Shown here: in pieces, positions 7,888 to 16,678 of the stretch
Position numbering within the stretch: position 1 is the first letter of the stretch
Layout: each line of letters starts with the position of its first letter
DNA from: Phaeospirillum sp.
Lineage (GTDB): Bacteria > Pseudomonadota > Alphaproteobacteria > Rhodospirillales > Magnetospirillaceae
Direction of reading: 5' to 3'
Assembly: GCA_030824585.1 (NCBI GenBank)
Contig: JAVBXM010000237.1
Location: 1 to 44,719 of the forward strand
Length of the DNA stretch: 44,719 nt
Notes under the pieces: model-generated
Told to the model about the DNA's origin: nothing
What the model saw: only the letters and a program-made list of their open reading frames with translations
Databases searched by the model: none
Program-made: the position numbers and the translations under genes

Positions 7888-8003
7888 GGCACCTCACTAC
7901 GAATTGCGCCCCCGACCGCGTCGGAACGAGAGCAATAGATTGAATTCGCAGTGATTTTCATGATTTCGCGCCGAGAGAGATATGGATGGTCACAAACAAA
8001 GTT

Positions 8004-8130
8004 GTGACATATTCGAGCCTGTCGCCCGAGAATTGCTGCGGCTTTGCGGGAAAAGCTGTGACATCGGGCCGGAAAGTCGTGACATCCGACCTGAATGTCG
8101 TGACATCGGGTCAGTCGGACCCGATGTCAC
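8004..8130. repeat. GTGACAT repeats at 21-base pitch with an inverted copy
   Basis: GTGACAT starts at 8004, 8058, 8079 and 8100; the last three are exactly 21 bases apart, two turns of B-DNA. An inverted copy (ATGTCAC) is at 8124-8130. The last direct copy and the inverted one form a perfect 13-bp inverted repeat (8100-8112 and 8118-8130) with a five-base loop, which also spans the stop codon of the QueC-like gene (8111-8113). The array lies upstream of the HTH gene that heads the replication module. It could be iterons or an operator set; the stretch 7888-8110 contains no gene. Confidence 0.8.
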
Positions 8131-10009
8131 CGAGTTGCCCAGGCTGGATCTGGAGCAGGTAGGGATTGAGGCGATAGCCACGCCAATTGACGTTCTGGAT
8201 AACGGCATCGTCGGCAATCTGAACATCCAGCTTGTCCAGGAACTGCTTCTCGATGGCGTTACGGGTCCGCACGACTCGCTTGCGCAACGTCGGTTCCTCG
8301 ATCCCCAAACGCTCGGCAAGAGCATCGCTTTTAATCAGGCGATGCTCTTCGTGCGGAAGACCGGCCGCCACGTCTGCGGCGAAATCAGCCACCAGAGCCC
8401 GCAAGAGCTTGAATCCTGCTCCGGCGAGTTTGACACCACCACGGAAAAGAATGCGCTCCTTTTCCTCATCCACGGCAAAAAACAGTCCGTTGGCGGATCG
8501 CCGGGAGACATCAGCTGCGGCCTGCTCGGAGGCGGGCGGCTCGACCTCAGCCGGGTCCACCGTTTCCATCGATCGCATGGACGTGGATTTCAGCAACATC
8601 AACAGCGATGTATCCGGCAGGCCCAGCGTATGCGTCAAACTGGCGTTGTTGCCCAATTCCCAATCAACGACGCGGGCCACCGTTTGGCCGTGACGTCGGA
8701 GCAGATCGTAGACCTTCGCCGCCGCCTCGTCCGGCGGCCCCGGCAGATAGGGAAGCACCCGAAACGCCTGCCCGAACGTGCTGAAGAATCCTTGCTCGGA
8801 CATGCCTGCCAATTTCATGGCGTTCAGCACATAGGATTCAGCCATCACCACGTCCGTACCGGGCCTTCGCTCGCCCTTGAACAGATCGACGGAATAAGCA
8901 TCGGCCGACTCGTATTCCCCCAGGCCAGCTCCCAGGATACCGAAGCGGCGATCAAGGCATTGAGAACAGACACCACAATGGCGCTTGCGCTTGGTCGCCT
9001 CGCGCACGCGGGTGCAACTGAATGTCTCAGCGATCAGATCGGCACAGCCATGTTTGGCGATGACGCCGACCACGTCGCTCTTGGTCAACCACAGATATGG
9101 ATTTTCGACCAAGACCGCCTCACCCAACAGCAGCGAGAACAGCGAGGTGAAATCGGCCAGCACATGGGGATGGGTGGTACGAGTGGCACGCGCGCCCAGC
9201 ACATGCTCGGCCAGTGGAAGATTGATGCTGACGACACCATTCTCGTAAAACCGGATCGTGCGTTGCCCGAACAGATGCGCCACCACCAGTCCCAGGCTCG
9301 CGAACAAAAATGACCGCGTCCGCTGGGTGAACTCGACGGATTCTTCCTGGCCTTTATTGACACTGACATAGACGTGAAAAAGCTGACTGGCCTGAGTCCG
9401 GTTACGCAAGGCAACCAACAGCGCCGATTGCCGAGATGTCACCATGGACGAACCCCGATGGCTGACCAACGCCACCTTGCGACCGCTGCCGATCAGGCAG
9501 TCCACCGCCCCGGCAAAGGAATCGAGGCCGCCGGAGAACAACATCACCTCATCGGGAACGAACCCACGATCCGCCGAATGGCCGAGATCAAGATAGGGCT
9601 GCAATCCGGTGGCCGGTGAACGATGCTCGACGAATTCAAAGGCATAGGCATCCTCAGACAGAAAACCCAGCGTCTCGCATAATGCCTCGATCACATCCCG
9701 ACGATTCCAGAGGTCTGGGCGACGCACCGGAATGATGAAGCGGAACTGGCGTCGCCATTCCGCTCCCATACTCCGCATTCCATCCCGGCCGCGCCGGGTG
9801 AACTGGTCGGCGCAATAAACGTAGGACGCCACCTCCAGCAGGTCCGCCAACACGGCCGGAACATCCTGCACCATGCGGGCGCAGAGATCTCCGAGCCTGA
9901 GATTGACTTTCTGCGGCGTGCCCTCCGGCGCATTGACGTCCATTTCCAGAACGTCCCTGGCGCCCGGCACACCCGCCACGCCACCGCAGACGACCAGCCG
10001 CTCAGCCAT
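8111..10009 (-). CDS. QueC-like PP-loop protein with C-terminal winged helix
   Basis: A 632-residue protein. Residues about 1-150 form an N-terminal domain of the kind seen in defence-associated QueC-like proteins (QatC). The core is a QueC-type ATP-pyrophosphatase: LFSGGLDSFAG with the PP-loop SGGLDS at 159-164, and a zinc site with Cys332, Cys345, Cys348 and Cys351 (HCGVCSQCLDRR). QueC makes preQ0, the 7-deazaguanine base; relatives in Qat and type IV CBASS are thought to use similar chemistry on proteins. Residues about 535-630 look like a winged helix-turn-helix (ALAERLGIEEPTLRKRVVRT, later GYRLNP). Start ATG 10009 has GGAGAG upstream and overlaps the stop of the partner gene by eight bases. 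No other queuosine genes are near, so a housekeeping role is unlikely. Confidence 0.8.
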   Translation of the reverse strand: MAERLVVCGGVAGVPGARDVLEMDVNAPEGTPQKVNLRLGDLCARMVQDVPAVLADLLEVASYVYCADQFTRRGRDGMRSMGAEWRRQFRFIIPVRRPDLWNRRDVIEALCETLGFLSEDAYAFEFVEHRSPATGLQPYLDLGHSADRGFVPDEVMLFSGGLDSFAGAVDCLIGSGRKVALVSHRGSSMVTSRQSALLVALRNRTQASQLFHVYVSVNKGQEESVEFTQRTRSFLFASLGLVVAHLFGQRTIRFYENGVVSINLPLAEHVLGARATRTTHPHVLADFTSLFSLLLGEAVLVENPYLWLTKSDVVGVIAKHGCADLIAETFSCTRVREATKRKRHCGVCSQCLDRRFGILGAGLGEYESADAYSVDLFKGERRPGTDVVMAESYVLNAMKLAGMSEQGFFSTFGQAFRVLPYLPGPPDEAAAKVYDLLRRHGQTVARVVDWELGNNASLTHTLGLPDTSLLMLLKSTSMRSMETVDPAEVEPPASEQAAADVSRRSANGLFFAVDEEKERILFRGGVKLAGAGFKLLRALVADFAADVAAGLPHEEHRLIKSDALAERLGIEEPTLRKRVVRTRNAIEKQFLDKLDVQIADDAVIQNVNWRGYRLNPYLLQIQPGQLGDIGSD

Positions 10010-10847
10010 CGGCATCTCTCCGCTTGCGCAATTCCCTGCGTATTTTGTCGAATGCGACATGCCCGAAACGGGCCGCCTTGTCCTGGTCGATGCCGCCCTC
10101 ATAATTGCTCTTCGAGAACCAGTCCCGCGAGAATTCCTTGACGATCCTGGCAGTCTCACGGGCGTGGGTATCGAGCGCCCCCTCGAATTCCTTATGTTCG
10201 CGCGCAGTCTGAAAACGCTTACCCACCCCCACATGATTCGGCAATTCACGGCTAAGGTAATAGCCCAGATGCCGTCGGGTCAGACGGGCAAAGAAATCCC
10301 GCGACAACACGCTGAACTGATCTGGCGTCCCCAAGCCGGCCAACGCACCCCGGACATCCTCGAAAGAGGTCCCGAACAGCCCAGGGAGTTCACGACTGGC
10401 GACAGCGTTGAGGCTTTCTGCTGCAGACAACTGGGCCATCTCGCCCAGGTCCGTCCGCCCACCAGTCGTTCGGACATGCCGATCTACTGCGTCGGTAAAC
10501 GCGGTGACGATCTCCACCAGGGATGGTCGATCGCTCAGCTTCAGGCCGAGCATCCTGAGTTCTGGAATGAAATGCTCACCCATCCGCGCAGCAAATGGAA
10601 TCTGGGTCAGCAACCAGAATGCATGCCGGAGTGCCTGATCCTTCCCGGCATCGATCATATCCCGCTCGGCAGCCACAGAAGTCGCCTCGGCAATATCCCG
10701 CATATCGGCACCGCCGCCGATCATCTCGACGACGCGTTGCCACTTCTTTGTGCGAGGAAGCGTGCCGAGACGCTGATGACCCAAGATAGCCCCTTTCTCC
10801 ACGCTTACTTCGACCGCCGCCTCATCTTTTACGGGGCCAAACGCCAT
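10002..10847 (-). CDS. Unrecognised partner of the QueC-like protein, 281 residues
   Basis: I do not recognise this protein. It is soluble and mostly alpha-helical. The N-terminus is MAFGPVKDEAAVEVSVEKGA, followed by a basic segment (LPRTKKWQRVV), a Gly-rich turn (EMIGGGADMRDIAEAT), and long helices. The C-terminus is highly charged (KIRRELRKRRDADG). It is encoded immediately upstream of the QueC-like protein, sharing eight bases, so the two are made in a coupled way. In the Qat system an unknown protein, QatB, is paired with the QueC-like QatC; the same relation is possible here but I see no sequence signature. The ATG at 10847 is the only start before an upstream stop. The 150 bases between it and the TetR gene hold nothing I can name. 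Confidence 0.7.
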   Translation of the reverse strand: MAFGPVKDEAAVEVSVEKGAILGHQRLGTLPRTKKWQRVVEMIGGGADMRDIAEATSVAAERDMIDAGKDQALRHAFWLLTQIPFAARMGEHFIPELRMLGLKLSDRPSLVEIVTAFTDAVDRHVRTTGGRTDLGEMAQLSAAESLNAVASRELPGLFGTSFEDVRGALAGLGTPDQFSVLSRDFFARLTRRHLGYYLSRELPNHVGVGKRFQTAREHKEFEGALDTHARETARIVKEFSRDWFSKSNYEGGIDQDKAARFGHVAFDKIRRELRKRRDADG

Positions 10848-10997
10848 GCTGTGCCTGAAGATCGAGTTGCCCGCGTACCCATCACACTAGGAGATGTGCA
10901 ACTTTCTTCAGCCCAATACCGAACAGCCTAGCGTCACGCTCTATCCCATAGATATTTCCCGGCAAGCGTGTCCCATCCCTTCTTGCCAGCGGGTCAC

Positions 10998-11630
10998 TCA
11001 ACTTCTGTTCATGATGCCGTGCAACAGGGTTGCCCGAAGGGTGTTCGCAAGGTTCTTGCCTGTCAGTTCCTTGGGCCGACGGTACCACTCAACCAGCACA
11101 CCATCATGGCCTGCCATGACGATGGCGGTAAGGTCGTGGGCAGAGAGATCCGTGCGGAAGACTCCTTCCGATTGACCTTGGACGATGACCCCCTCGATAG
11201 CCGTATACATGCGACGGTAGATGGACTTCACCTTGTCCTCTATCTCGTTGCTGGCACCGCTGAATTCGATGGAAACCAAGATGAGCAACAGCACATGCTC
11301 AGGCCGCGTCAGACCGAGAATCGACTGGCTGTGAATGAATTTCACAAGCTTAGCATCTGCCCCCGGCCCAGCCTCGGCGATATGGCTGGCGATAGGACTT
11401 ACCACGTACTCTTCAGCCTGCTCTAGGAGGCGAAGCATGATGGCGTCCTTGGTCTTAAAGTAGAAGTAGACAGCCCCCTTGGTCAGCCTCGCCTTGGCTG
11501 CAATATGATCAATGGTAGTGGCGCGGTAGCCATTCTTCACGAACAAGTTCAAGGCACAAGCAAGGATATTCTCCAGGCTGGCGGCTCGCTGCTCTTCTTT
11601 CTTGTTCGGCTTTTTCGTCGTCACATCCAT
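10998..11630 (-). CDS. TetR-family regulator, probably MbdR-like repressor
   Basis: A 210-residue TetR protein (ATG 11630; an in-frame ATG at 11645 is also possible). The N-terminal helix-turn-helix reads NILACALNLFVKNGYRATTI then AAKARLTKGAVYFYFKTKDA, the classic TetR form; the rest is the helical ligand-binding and dimer domain. It is divergent from the catabolic operon that begins at 11823, with an ATAC-N10-GTAT-like operator between them. MbdR of Azoarcus, as I recall it, is a TetR repressor that binds ATAC-N10-GTAT and releases DNA on binding 3-methylbenzoyl-CoA. The three operators in this window fit that site, so this gene is the natural candidate for the repressor of the whole cluster. 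The ligand is inferred, not seen. Confidence 0.88.
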   Translation of the reverse strand: MDVTTKKPNKKEEQRAASLENILACALNLFVKNGYRATTIDHIAAKARLTKGAVYFYFKTKDAIMLRLLEQAEEYVVSPIASHIAEAGPGADAKLVKFIHSQSILGLTRPEHVLLLILVSIEFSGASNEIEDKVKSIYRRMYTAIEGVIVQGQSEGVFRTDLSAHDLTAIVMAGHDGVLVEWYRRPKELTGKNLANTLRATLLHGIMNRS

Positions 11631-11758
11631 GGCTCGCGGTTCCATCGTGCTGCATAGGCCGTCAAAACAGTCTGACCAGTTAGTATCAATGTCCGCCCAG
11701 GTCAATTCGAAAGCGCCCCCCTGGAGCCCCATCGCCGGAAAAGGGTTAAAGCTCGCCG

Positions 11759-11787
11759 TTGACCTTTACAAACCGACTGTATAGTAT
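11759..11787 (+). promoter_or_regulatory. Promoter of the racemase-to-pat operon
   Basis: TTGACC (11759-11764) and TAGTAT (11782-11787) are separated by 17 bases. The predicted start near 11794 leaves a leader of about 30 bases before ATG 11823. The operator at 11768-11789 covers the spacer and the -10 box, which is the geometry of steric repression. Confidence 0.7.
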
Positions 11788-11789
11788 GT
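11768..11789. promoter_or_regulatory. TetR operator 1 (degenerate ATAC-N10-GTAT)
   Basis: A 22-bp imperfect palindrome. Read on the minus strand it starts ACATACT and ends CGGTTTGT, against ACATACT...CGGTATGT in operator 2 and ACATACT...TGGTATGT in operator 3, all with the same length. On the plus strand one half is AAAC rather than ATAC. It lies between tetR and the racemase operon, so it may serve both. Confidence 0.75.
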
Positions 11790-11822
11790 TTGTGAGGCTG
11801 TGAAGATAGGATTGCAAACACT

Positions 11823-12959
11823 ATGGGGCCCTTGGCGGATCTGAAGGTTGTCGAACTTGCCGGACTTGGTGCCGCCCCGTTCTGTGCCATGTTGCTGGCC
11901 GACCTGGGGGCGGATGTGATTCGTGTCGATCGCTCTGACGCCAGGGGAAAGGGATCGAGCTTCGACATCTTGAATCGAGGTCGCCGCTCGGTCGCCTTGG
12001 ATTTAAAAAAGCCGGCGGGCATCGCGGCGATCATGCGATTGGTCGGACAAGCCGATATCTTACTCGAAGGCTTCCGGCCCGGGGTGATGGAGCGGTTAGG
12101 ACTTGGCCCGGAGCACTGCCTGACCGCCAATCCCCGGCTGGTTTACGGCCGAATGACTGGCTGGGGGCAGGAAGGTCCCTTGGCCAAAGCTGCCGGCCAC
12201 GACATCAATTACATCTCGCTCACGGGTGTCCTGGAAGCCATCGGCACCAACAGCGCAAAGCCCGTTCCCCCACTCAATCTGGTGGGAGACTATGGCGGCG
12301 CCATGTTGATGGCTTTTGGCTTGGTTTCGGCCGTTCTGGAGGCAAAAAGCAGCGGTCTGGGCCAAGTGGTGGACGGTGCCATGCTGGATGCCGCCGCACT
12401 TACCATGAACCGCTTCCTCGGCCTCCACGCCGAAGGTAAATGGCGCCTTTCCCGCCAGTCAAACTACCTGGATGGCGGCGCCCATTTTTACGACACCTAT
12501 GCCTGCGCCGATGGCCGCCATGTGGCCGTCGGCCCAATCGAGCCGCAATTCTACCGCCAACTGCTGGAGCACCTCGGGGTGGAGCTTGACCCATCCCACC
12601 AATTGGACGCTCAAACATGGCCAGAGCAGAAGCAGATCCTGGCTCACGCCTTCATGGGGAAAACCCGTGATGAATGGACGGACTTGCTCGAAGGAACCGA
12701 CGCCTGCGTTTCCCCCATTCTTGATCTGGTCGAAGCCCCGGAGCATCCACATAACGCCGCACGGCAAACCTTCCGCTCCCTGGACGGCGTCATTCAGGCC
12801 GCCCCTGCGCCTCGGTTCAGCCGCACCCACGCCGAACTGGACCTGCCGCCACCACAGGCCGGCCAGCACGATGAACAAGCCCTTTCCCGCTGGGGCATCT
12901 CCACCGAGGAAATCGCGAGCTTCCGCCACGGCGGGGCCTTTGGCGCCGATCAACCTTAA
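11823..12959 (+). CDS. Alpha-methylacyl-CoA racemase
   Basis: A 378-residue member of the family III CoA-transferase fold, but of the racemase branch. It epimerises the alpha carbon of 2-methyl-branched acyl-CoAs by proton exchange. The racemase catalytic residues are in place: His126 in [12 protein letters not shown], Asp156 in [10 protein letters not shown] and Glu240 in [11 protein letters not shown], matching His126, Asp156 and Glu241 of the mycobacterial enzyme. The Asp used by true family III CoA-transferases is not in the corresponding place. As first gene of the ring-degradation operon it suggests that the pathway forms 2-methylacyl-CoA intermediates of mixed configuration, such as 2-methylglutaryl-CoA from 3-methylbenzoate. 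ATG 11823 has AGGA upstream. Confidence 0.85.
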   Translation: MGPLADLKVVELAGLGAAPFCAMLLADLGADVIRVDRSDARGKGSSFDILNRGRRSVALDLKKPAGIAAIMRLVGQADILLEGFRPGVMERLGLGPEHCLTANPRLVYGRMTGWGQEGPLAKAAGHDINYISLTGVLEAIGTNSAKPVPPLNLVGDYGGAMLMAFGLVSAVLEAKSSGLGQVVDGAMLDAAALTMNRFLGLHAEGKWRLSRQSNYLDGGAHFYDTYACADGRHVAVGPIEPQFYRQLLEHLGVELDPSHQLDAQTWPEQKQILAHAFMGKTRDEWTDLLEGTDACVSPILDLVEAPEHPHNAARQTFRSLDGVIQAAPAPRFSRTHAELDLPPPQAGQHDEQALSRWGISTEEIASFRHGGAFGADQP

Positions 12960-12988
12960 AAACCTTCAACACTGCGAAGAGGACCGTC

Positions 12989-13831
12989 ATGGCCATCGAC
13001 TTCCACTGCAATTTGTTCACTCCCGAGGCCATCGAGCGGCACTGGTACGGCCAACCCGAAATGTACCGGCTGATTAAGTGGTGGAAGATGGAGGAGCGTG
13101 TGAAAGGCGTCACCGTGGATGACTTCGTCGCCATGATGGACGCCGCCGGGCTGGAAAAAGCGCTGATCCCCGCCATCCGCATGATGTCTTATCAGAAGAA
13201 GACCATGGTCTGGGACATCACCGAGGAAGAGGTCCACGCCGCTGTCAGTCGCCACCCCGACCGGCTGGTGGGCCTGTGCGGCTTCAATCCCCTGCAGAAA
13301 CTAGACAGTGTCCGCAACGTGGAACGGGCAGTGAAGGATTACGGATTCAAGGGCGTCTACATCCACACCTACGGCTTCGGCATTCCGCTCGACCACCGGC
13401 TGTACTACCCGCTTTACGCCAAGTGCGTCGAACTGGGCATCCCGGTCTCCATGCAGGTCGGCCACTCCGCCGAGCACATGCCCAACGAACTCGGCCGCCC
13501 CATCCACCTCGACAACATCGCCCTCGACTTCCCCGAGTTGAAGCTGATCGGCGCCCATACCGGCTGGCCGTGGACCGAGGAGATGATCTCGTTAGCCTGG
13601 AAGCACGAGAACGTCTATCTCGGCATCGACGCCCACAATCCGAAATACCTGGAACCCACCCTGGTCCATTTCATGAAGACCCGGGGCCAGAACAAGGTGA
13701 TCTACGGCACAAACTACCCGGCCATCACCCATGCCGAGTCCATCGCCAGCATCCGGAACGAGCTAGGACTGACCGAAAAGGTGGCCGACAAGATCCTGCG
13801 CGGCAACGCCGCCCGCGTTTACGGGCTCTGA
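12989..13831 (+). CDS. Amidohydrolase-fold protein with an incomplete metal site
   Basis: A 280-residue TIM-barrel protein of the amidohydrolase-2 (ACMSD/LigW-like) superfamily. The first-strand motif is IDFHCN, with His6 but without the second His of the usual HxH. His159 (VGHSAEH) and His190 (IGAHTGWPW) are present. The catalytic Asp at the end of the last strand is replaced by Asn242 (YGTNYPA). A mononuclear or altered site, or a non-catalytic role, is therefore likely. Hydrolysis of a ring, lactone or thioester, or decarboxylation, would be possible in the family. It is encoded 29 bases after the racemase and two bases before the thiolase, so it belongs to this pathway, but its substrate is unknown. 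Confidence 0.75.
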   Translation: MAIDFHCNLFTPEAIERHWYGQPEMYRLIKWWKMEERVKGVTVDDFVAMMDAAGLEKALIPAIRMMSYQKKTMVWDITEEEVHAAVSRHPDRLVGLCGFNPLQKLDSVRNVERAVKDYGFKGVYIHTYGFGIPLDHRLYYPLYAKCVELGIPVSMQVGHSAEHMPNELGRPIHLDNIALDFPELKLIGAHTGWPWTEEMISLAWKHENVYLGIDAHNPKYLEPTLVHFMKTRGQNKVIYGTNYPAITHAESIASIRNELGLTEKVADKILRGNAARVYGL

Positions 13832-13833
13832 TC

Positions 13834-15027
13834 ATGGCAAACGCAAACGACATCGTCGCCATCAGCGCCGTCCGCACCCCCATGGGAGCCTTCGGCGGCA
13901 GCTTCAAAGACATCCCCGCCTACGACTTGGGCGCCGTCGCCATCCGCACCGCGCTGGAGCGGGCCGGCATCACCGGCGAACAGGTGGATCAGGCGATCTA
14001 CGCCAATTGCCGGCAGGCGGGCAACGGCCCCAATCCGTCGCGAACCGCCGCCGTGCGCGGCGGCATCGCCCTCGACCGGCCGGTCTTCACCGTCAACATG
14101 GCCTGCCCGTCGGGCATGAAGGCGATGATGCTGGCCGGGTTGGAGCTCGCCAGCGGCGGCTCCAAGATCATCGTCGCCGGCGGCATGGAATCCATGAGCA
14201 CCATGCCCTATCTGCTGAAGAACGTCCGCTGGGAAGGCTTCAAGCTGGGCGACAAGACCCTGTCCGACAGTTGGAGCGACACCCTCGACCCCCTGTGCGG
14301 CTACGGCATGGGCATGACCGCCGAGAATCTGGTGGCCAAATATTCCATCGGCCGCCAGGAGCAGGACGACTTCGCCCTGGCCTCGCAGAAGAAGGCGGCG
14401 GAGGCCCAGGCGGCGGGAATGTTCGACAGCGAGATCGCGCCGGTGACCCTTGCCGCCAGCCGCGACCGCGACGAGACCGTCGTGGCGCGTGACGAATCCA
14501 TCCGGCCCGACACCTCGCTGGAGCGCATGGCCAAGCTGAAGCCGGTGTTCAAGAAGGATGGTTCGATCACCGCCGGTAATTCCTGCGGTATGGGCGACGC
14601 CGCCGCCGCCTTGGTCCTGACCACCCGGGGACATGCAAAATCTATTGGTAAGGCGCCGCTGTTCTCGGTGGTGGCCTCGGCTCAGATCGCGGTCGAACCC
14701 GCCACCATGGGCGACGGCCCGGGCTGGTCCATCCCCCTGGCCCTGACGAGGGCGGGGATGACCCTGCCCGACATGGACTTCATCGAGGTCAACGAGGCCT
14801 TCGCCGCCCAGATGATCGCCAACGAACGGGTGTTGGGCTGGGACCGCGCCCGGGTTAACGCCTTCGGCGGCGCCATCGCGCTGGGCCATCCCACCGGCAG
14901 CACCGGCGCCCGCCTCCTGGTGACCTTGGACAACATCCTGCGCAAGCGGGACAAGGAACTGGGGATCGCCTCCATCTGCGGTGGTGGCGGCGTCACCACC
15001 GCCATGATCATCCGGCGGGAGAGTTGA
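13834..15027 (+). CDS. Thiolase (acetyl-CoA acyltransferase)
   Basis: A 397-residue thiolase. The nucleophilic Cys91 is in VNMACPSGMK, the His loop is NAFGGAIALGHPTGSTGAR, and the second catalytic Cys lies in SICGGGGVTTAM near the C-terminus. It cleaves 3-oxoacyl-CoAs with CoA and should act on 3-oxo(methyl)pimelyl-CoA and shorter 3-oxo intermediates. ATG 13834 follows the amidohydrolase stop by two bases; no strong ribosome-binding site is visible, so translation may be coupled. A second thiolase (29012-30202) is in the opposite operon; the two probably act on products of different chain length or branching. Confidence 0.9.
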   Translation: MANANDIVAISAVRTPMGAFGGSFKDIPAYDLGAVAIRTALERAGITGEQVDQAIYANCRQAGNGPNPSRTAAVRGGIALDRPVFTVNMACPSGMKAMMLAGLELASGGSKIIVAGGMESMSTMPYLLKNVRWEGFKLGDKTLSDSWSDTLDPLCGYGMGMTAENLVAKYSIGRQEQDDFALASQKKAAEAQAAGMFDSEIAPVTLAASRDRDETVVARDESIRPDTSLERMAKLKPVFKKDGSITAGNSCGMGDAAAALVLTTRGHAKSIGKAPLFSVVASAQIAVEPATMGDGPGWSIPLALTRAGMTLPDMDFIEVNEAFAAQMIANERVLGWDRARVNAFGGAIALGHPTGSTGARLLVTLDNILRKRDKELGIASICGGGGVTTAMIIRRES

Positions 15028-15029
15028 GC

Positions 15030-15794
15030 ATGGCCGCCGAAATCCTGCTGGAAAAGCGCGCCGACCGAATCGCCGTGCTGACCCTCAACCGCCCCAACGC
15101 CCTGAACGCCATCGACCGCGCCATGGTGCAGGCCTTGCGTTCTGCCATCCGAGACATCGAGGCCGACGATACCATCGACGTGGTGATCATGGCGGCGGCG
15201 GGCGAAAAGGCGTTCTGCGTCGGGGTCGATCTCAAGGAGCGCCAGACCCTGAGCGACGACGAAGCCTACGCCTTCCGCCTAGGCGAGCTGTTCCCCATGT
15301 ACGAGGAACTGGAGAAGCGGACCAAGCCGGCCATCGCCGCCGTCAACGGCCATTGCCTGGCCGGCGGATTCGAGCTGGCGTTGTCCTGCGACATGATCCT
15401 GGCGACCGAGCGTTCCACCTTCGCCCTGCCCGAGGTCAAGTGGGGATTGATCCCGGCGGCCGGCGGCTGCCGCAAGCTTCCCAAGCTGATCGGGACGGCG
15501 CGGGCCAAGGAACTGATCCTCACCGCCGCCACCATCGACGCATCCAGGGCGGAACACCTCGGCCTGATCAACCGCATCGTCCCGGACGAAAGCCTGATGG
15601 ACGAGGCGCTGGCCCTGGCCAGGCGGGTCCAGGCCAATGTCCAGGTGGCGGTCAGGGGGGCCAAGCGCTGCATCGATCACGCCATGGACATGGAGCACTC
15701 CACCCTCTTCGACATCGAGGTCTCCACCGGCTGTTACGCCGCCAAGGATCGCAAGGACGGCATCGCCAAATTCGCCGAGCGCAAGCTGTCATAA
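15030..15794 (+). CDS. Enoyl-CoA hydratase (crotonase family)
   Basis: A 254-residue crotonase. The CoA-binding/oxyanion region is EKAFCVGVDLKER; both catalytic Glu of hydratases are present, one in AGGFELALSCD and one in ALPEVKWGLIPAAGG. It should hydrate a trans-2-enoyl-CoA in the beta-oxidation part of the pathway. ATG 15030 is preferred over an in-frame TTG at 15024 because GGGAGAG lies seven bases before it. The gene is directly followed by a 3-hydroxyacyl-CoA dehydrogenase, the next step. The exact acyl chain cannot be read from the sequence. Confidence 0.88.
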   Translation: MAAEILLEKRADRIAVLTLNRPNALNAIDRAMVQALRSAIRDIEADDTIDVVIMAAAGEKAFCVGVDLKERQTLSDDEAYAFRLGELFPMYEELEKRTKPAIAAVNGHCLAGGFELALSCDMILATERSTFALPEVKWGLIPAAGGCRKLPKLIGTARAKELILTAATIDASRAEHLGLINRIVPDESLMDEALALARRVQANVQVAVRGAKRCIDHAMDMEHSTLFDIEVSTGCYAAKDRKDGIAKFAERKLS

Positions 15795-15809
15795 AAGGGA
15801 ACATCACAG

Positions 15810-16667
15810 ATGAAAAAGATCGCCGTCATCGGCGCCGGTGCCATGGGGCGCCAGATCGCCCTGCAATGCGCCCTGTCCGGCTTCAAGACCAGCCTAAACG
15901 ACTCGCGTCCCGAAGGCCTGGCCGAGGCGGAAAGCTTCGCTCGTCAGTATCTGGATGACCGAGTGGCCAAGGGCCGGCTGAGCGAGCCGCAAAAGACGTC
16001 GGCGCTGGCCAATCTTCACTTCACCGCCGATCTGGCCGAGGCGGCTGCCGACGCCGATCTGGTGATCGAGGCCATCATCGAGAAGTTCGAGCCCAAGGCC
16101 GAGTTGTTCAAGGCCCTGGACCGGCTATGTCCGGCCAAGACCATATTCGGCAGCAACAGCTCGAATATGCGGGGGTCAAGGCTGGCCGAAACCACCAGTC
16201 GCCCGGACCGGGTGCTGAACATCCATTTCTTCAATCCGGCCCTGGTGATGGAACTGGTGGAGGTGGTGGTCCACCACAAGGTTCCGGACGAAGTGACCGA
16301 TGCAGTGGTGGACTTCTGCAAGCGTATCGGCAAGGCCCCGGTGGTCATGCGCAAGGAAATTCCCGGCTTCATCGTCAACCGGGTCTTCCGTGCCCTGACC
16401 CGCGAGGCGGTCAGCCTCTACGAGGAGGGCTACGCCAGCGCCGAGGACATCGATCTGGCGGTGACCAAGGGCCTCGGCCACCCCATGGGGCCGCTGCGCC
16501 TGCTGGACACCACCGGCATCGATGTCTCCTACCTGGCACGCCAGGACGAGTACGAGGAAACCGGGGTCGAGGCCGCCAAGCCCAACCGGATCCTCAAGGA
16601 CATGTACGAAAAAGGCGAGTGGGGCAAGAAGACCGGCAAGGGTTTCTATACCTACCCCAAGGATTGA
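15810..16667 (+). CDS. 3-hydroxyacyl-CoA dehydrogenase (HBDH type)
   Basis: A 285-residue NAD-dependent dehydrogenase, the usual length of the short single-function family. The N-terminal Rossmann motif is [15 protein letters not shown]; the catalytic His-Glu region appears as [18 protein letters not shown], and the conserved [11 protein letters not shown] and [22 protein letters not shown] are visible. It oxidises 3-hydroxyacyl-CoA to 3-oxoacyl-CoA, fitting 3-hydroxypimelyl-CoA (or a methyl derivative), the product of the ring-opening hydrolase encoded two genes on. The start ATG lies 15 bases after the hydratase stop with AGGGAAC upstream. Confidence 0.9.
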   Translation: MKKIAVIGAGAMGRQIALQCALSGFKTSLNDSRPEGLAEAESFARQYLDDRVAKGRLSEPQKTSALANLHFTADLAEAAADADLVIEAIIEKFEPKAELFKALDRLCPAKTIFGSNSSNMRGSRLAETTSRPDRVLNIHFFNPALVMELVEVVVHHKVPDEVTDAVVDFCKRIGKAPVVMRKEIPGFIVNRVFRALTREAVSLYEEGYASAEDIDLAVTKGLGHPMGPLRLLDTTGIDVSYLARQDEYEETGVEAAKPNRILKDMYEKGEWGKKTGKGFYTYPKD

Positions 16668-16678
16668 AGGAGCATTTG

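Noticed and set aside
8111-10009. Housekeeping preQ0 synthase QueC
   Set aside because: It is nearly three times the usual length of QueC, has two extra domains and no queuosine biosynthesis neighbours.
11823-12959. Formyl-CoA/succinyl-CoA transferase (CaiB/BaiF family III) for substrate activation
   Set aside because: The fold is shared, but the racemase triad His126, Asp156 and Glu240 with GHDINY and GGAHFY contexts is complete, so alpha-methylacyl-CoA racemase fits better.
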